A program made the position numbers and the translations under genes. Of a stretch of DNA of 15,300 nucleotides, positions 13,630 through 15,300 are shown piece after piece. The notes beneath the pieces were generated by a model that was not told the DNA's origin, ran no database searches, and saw only the letters and a program-made list of their open reading frames with translations. The stretch comes from Clostridia bacterium (lineage in GTDB: Bacteria; Bacillota; Clostridia; Oscillospirales; CAG-272), in assembly GCA_900770145.1 (NCBI GenBank), contig CAAGJL010000302.1, positions 1-15,300 on the forward strand. Direction: 5' to 3'. Each line of letters starts with the position of its first letter. The stretch's first letter is position 1.

Positions 13630-13658
13630 TTGCAAATTAAGAAAAAATGTGTTATACT
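13630..13658 (+). promoter_or_regulatory. Sigma-A promoter of citrate synthase
   Basis: TTGCAA (13630-13635) and TATACT (13653-13658) are 17 bp apart, in AT-rich DNA. Transcription would start near 13665, some 40 bases before the ATG at 13707. A longer reading frame starting at 13647 overlaps this promoter and is therefore unlikely. Confidence 0.82.
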
Positions 13659-13706
13659 AAACCCTATCAATACAAACCGGGGCGTGCCGCCCGGAAAGGA
13701 GACCGT

Positions 13707-15089
13707 ATGAACTATTTTGACCGTAACCCGGCAGAGGAGCGCGAGAGCGGGGAGCTTTTGCAGGAACTGCTGGAAGAATCCCGCGGGGCGTACCGGATAC
13801 CGCCCGCCGCGTTTGACAGTTATAAAGTCAAGCGCGGTCTGCGTGAGCCGGACGGCACCGGCGTCACCGCGGGAGTGACAAAGATCGGTAACGCGCATGG
13901 CTACGTGTTAAGCGAGGGCGAGCGCACTCCGGTAGAGGGGGAACTTTCCTATCGCGGCTACCGGCTGGTCGATCTTTGCGAGAATTTTGTCCGGGAGGGG
14001 CGTTTCGGCTTTGAGGAGTGCTGTTATCTGCTTTTTTTCGGCAATCTGCCCGACGCCCGGCAATTAGAACATTTTCACCGGTTGCTGAACATCTACGCAA
14101 AACTCCCGCCGCGGTTTGACGAGGACATCCTGATGAAAGCCCCCGCGCCCTCAATTATGAACAAGATGGCAACCGGGGTGCTGGCGCTTTACGCGTATGA
14201 CGACGACCCGGACGGCACCGATCTTGCCAATATGCTGCGGCAAAGTATGCAGTTGGTGGCGCGGATGCCTGTGATTGCCGCGCACGCCTATGCCGTTTAC
14301 AAAAACGTATTTGAGGGGCGAAGCCTCAATCTGCACAACCCGCGGGAAGATCTTTCCACCGCGCAAAACTTTTTGCGCATGCTCCGCTCCGACAAGAGTT
14401 ACACCGAGGAGGAAGCGCGGCTGTTGGATCTGTGTCTGGTCGTGCACGCGGAGCACGGGGGCGGAAACAACTCCGCCTTTGCCTGCCGGGTGCTTTCCTC
14501 TTCCGGCACCGATACATATTCTGCCATCGGCGCGGCAATCGGCGCCCTGAAAGGCCCCCGCCACGGCGGCGCCAACATCAAGGTGCAGGAGATGTTTGAC
14601 TGCATCAAGGCAAACGTCGGCAACCGGAGCGACGACGGCGCGCTGACCGATTTTCTGTGGAAAATTCTGCGTGGAGAGGCAAATGACGGCAGCGGGCTGA
14701 TTTACGGTATGGGGCACGCGGTGTACACGAAATCCGACCCCCGCGCGGTGTTGCTGAAACGCTACGCGCACGGGCTTGCCGAGAAGAACGGGTATGGGGA
14801 GGATTTTGCCCTGTTGGAATCGATCGAGCGGCTGGCGCCGGAGGTGCTGAATGCTTACAAGGGCACGGACCGGGCGCTTTGTGCGAACGTGGATCTGTAT
14901 TCCGGGCTGATTTACCGGATGTTGCGGATTCCGGTCTGTATGTACACGCCGCTGTTTGCCCTCGCCCGCGTGGCGGGTTGGTGCGCGCACCGGATGGAGG
15001 AGTTCTGTACCGGAAAGAAGATTATCCGCCCCGGCTACAAATGTATCGCGCCGGAACGCTGCTATATCCCGCTGGAAGCGCGGCAATAA
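13707..15089 (+). CDS. gltA: Citrate synthase
   Basis: This 460-residue enzyme condenses oxaloacetate with acetyl-CoA to citrate. The active-site set can be read off: H286 (GPRHGGAN), H337 (GMGHAVYTKSDPRA) and D396 (NVDLYSGLIY). The substrate-binding arginines include R346 (DPRA) and R420 (ARVAGW). VHAEHGGGNNSAF (246-258) replaces the more common AdHxxNaStF wording, as seen in clostridial-type citrate synthases. It is longer than the E. coli enzyme (about 427), with an N-terminal extension of about 50 residues before the conserved core. ATG 13707 follows AAAGGAG. No aconitase or isocitrate dehydrogenase is in the window, so it may serve glutamate synthesis through a partial TCA cycle (inference). 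Copy 4 of the dispersed repeat lies downstream. Confidence 0.93.
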   Translation: MNYFDRNPAEERESGELLQELLEESRGAYRIPPAAFDSYKVKRGLREPDGTGVTAGVTKIGNAHGYVLSEGERTPVEGELSYRGYRLVDLCENFVREGRFGFEECCYLLFFGNLPDARQLEHFHRLLNIYAKLPPRFDEDILMKAPAPSIMNKMATGVLALYAYDDDPDGTDLANMLRQSMQLVARMPVIAAHAYAVYKNVFEGRSLNLHNPREDLSTAQNFLRMLRSDKSYTEEEARLLDLCLVVHAEHGGGNNSAFACRVLSSSGTDTYSAIGAAIGALKGPRHGGANIKVQEMFDCIKANVGNRSDDGALTDFLWKILRGEANDGSGLIYGMGHAVYTKSDPRAVLLKRYAHGLAEKNGYGEDFALLESIERLAPEVLNAYKGTDRALCANVDLYSGLIYRMLRIPVCMYTPLFALARVAGWCAHRMEEFCTGKKIIRPGYKCIAPERCYIPLEARQ

Positions 15090-15103
15090 AACAGTTGCGC
15101 ACC

Positions 15104-15130
15104 AAAAAACGGGCGACCATCGGTCGCCCG
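15104..15130. terminator. Perfect hairpin after citrate synthase
   Basis: CGGGCGACC (15110-15118) pairs perfectly with GGTCGCCCG (15122-15130) across a three-base loop. Six A residues precede it, so the T run is on the minus strand and it looks like a terminator for transcription entering from the right. On the plus strand it can still stabilise the citrate synthase mRNA end. Confidence 0.6.
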
Positions 15131-15150
15131 ATGCGGAGAACGGCGCCGGA

Positions 15151-15290
15151 CGCCCGGCGGGAGTTGCCGAAAAGTTTTTAGGGGATTTTAAGGGGGCTTT
15201 TTTCAAAAAGCCCCCTTAACGCCTCTTCCTTTACGGTATTTTCTTTTTGCTTCTTTTTCTTTGATAGCCCTGTGCAAAGAAAAAACCGTC
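15151..15290 (+). repeat. Dispersed composite 3' repeat, copy 4
   Basis: Downstream of citrate synthase and in its sense. The AAAAGTTTTTAGGGG lead (from about 15172) matches copy 3. Hairpin A is a perfect 15-bp stem (15188-15202 with 15205-15219) with the TTTTT-TC-AAAAA apex. Hairpin B (15254-15263 with 15275-15284, 10 bp) follows after about 34 bp, and its left flank matches copy 2. The 26-bp core and small hairpin of copies 1-3 are not clearly present; a different hairpin (15110-15130) occupies that place. The window ends without a further gene. Confidence 0.75.
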
Positions 15291-15300
15291 CACAAGACCC

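Noticed and set aside
13647..13706. Longer citrate synthase start at 13647
   Set aside because: The extra 20 codons overlap the -10 box and a strong AAAGGAG precedes ATG 13707.

Overview
The window looks like chromosomal housekeeping DNA from a moderately GC-rich member of the Bacillota, most likely class Clostridia (the inference rests on strong AGGAGG-type ribosome binding sites, near-consensus sigma-A promoters with 17-bp spacers, and a holB-ricT-trmN6-rsmI neighbourhood like that of Bacillus subtilis). I see no prophage, transposase, CRISPR array, tRNA or rRNA. All genes are read from the sequence alone; no database search was possible.

Layout. 1-314: non-coding, with a 24-bp direct repeat in terminator-like hairpins, then a promoter. 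315-2343 (+): a two-gene operon for a TIM-barrel sugar isomerase/epimerase and a Gfo/Idh/MocA dehydrogenase, closed by a strong bidirectional terminator. 2438-3673 (-): Y-family DNA polymerase (dinB), divergent from 3795-5147 (+): a small unknown lipoprotein and an endonuclease/exonuclease/phosphatase-fold hydrolase. 5324-6400 (-): aspartate-semialdehyde dehydrogenase (asd). 6467-7351 (-): rsmI, divergent from 7445-8011 (+), a cytosolic-looking amidase_3. 8012-8590: about 580 bp without a gene, filled by two facing copies of a dispersed repeat. 8591-9331 (-): trmN6-like methyltransferase. 9416-9586 (-): a 56-residue two-cluster ferredoxin. 9755-11404 (-): ricT (PSP1/YaaT) with a long disordered Gln/Asn/Arg/Gly-rich N-terminus. 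11446-12483 (-): holB. 12632-13567 (+): CorA-type transporter. 13707-15089 (+): citrate synthase, followed by another copy of the repeat.

How it fits together. holB and ricT form one transcription unit from a perfect consensus promoter. fdx has its own promoter and terminator, and trmN6 follows. In B. subtilis the same genes (holB, yaaT/ricT, trmN6/yabB, rsmI/yabC) are close neighbours, so this is an ancestral cluster into which a ferredoxin, an amidase and repeats have been placed. RicT of B. subtilis takes part in an Fe-S complex, and the cysteine spacing is kept here.

The most unusual feature is a composite dispersed repeat present four times (about 5151-5312, 8012-8226, 8292-8510 on the minus strand, 15151-15290). 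Each copy lies just downstream of a stop codon and points with that gene's transcription. It is built from successive hairpins whose stems change by compensating base pairs between copies, which suggests a selected RNA (or cruciform) structure acting at gene 3' ends.
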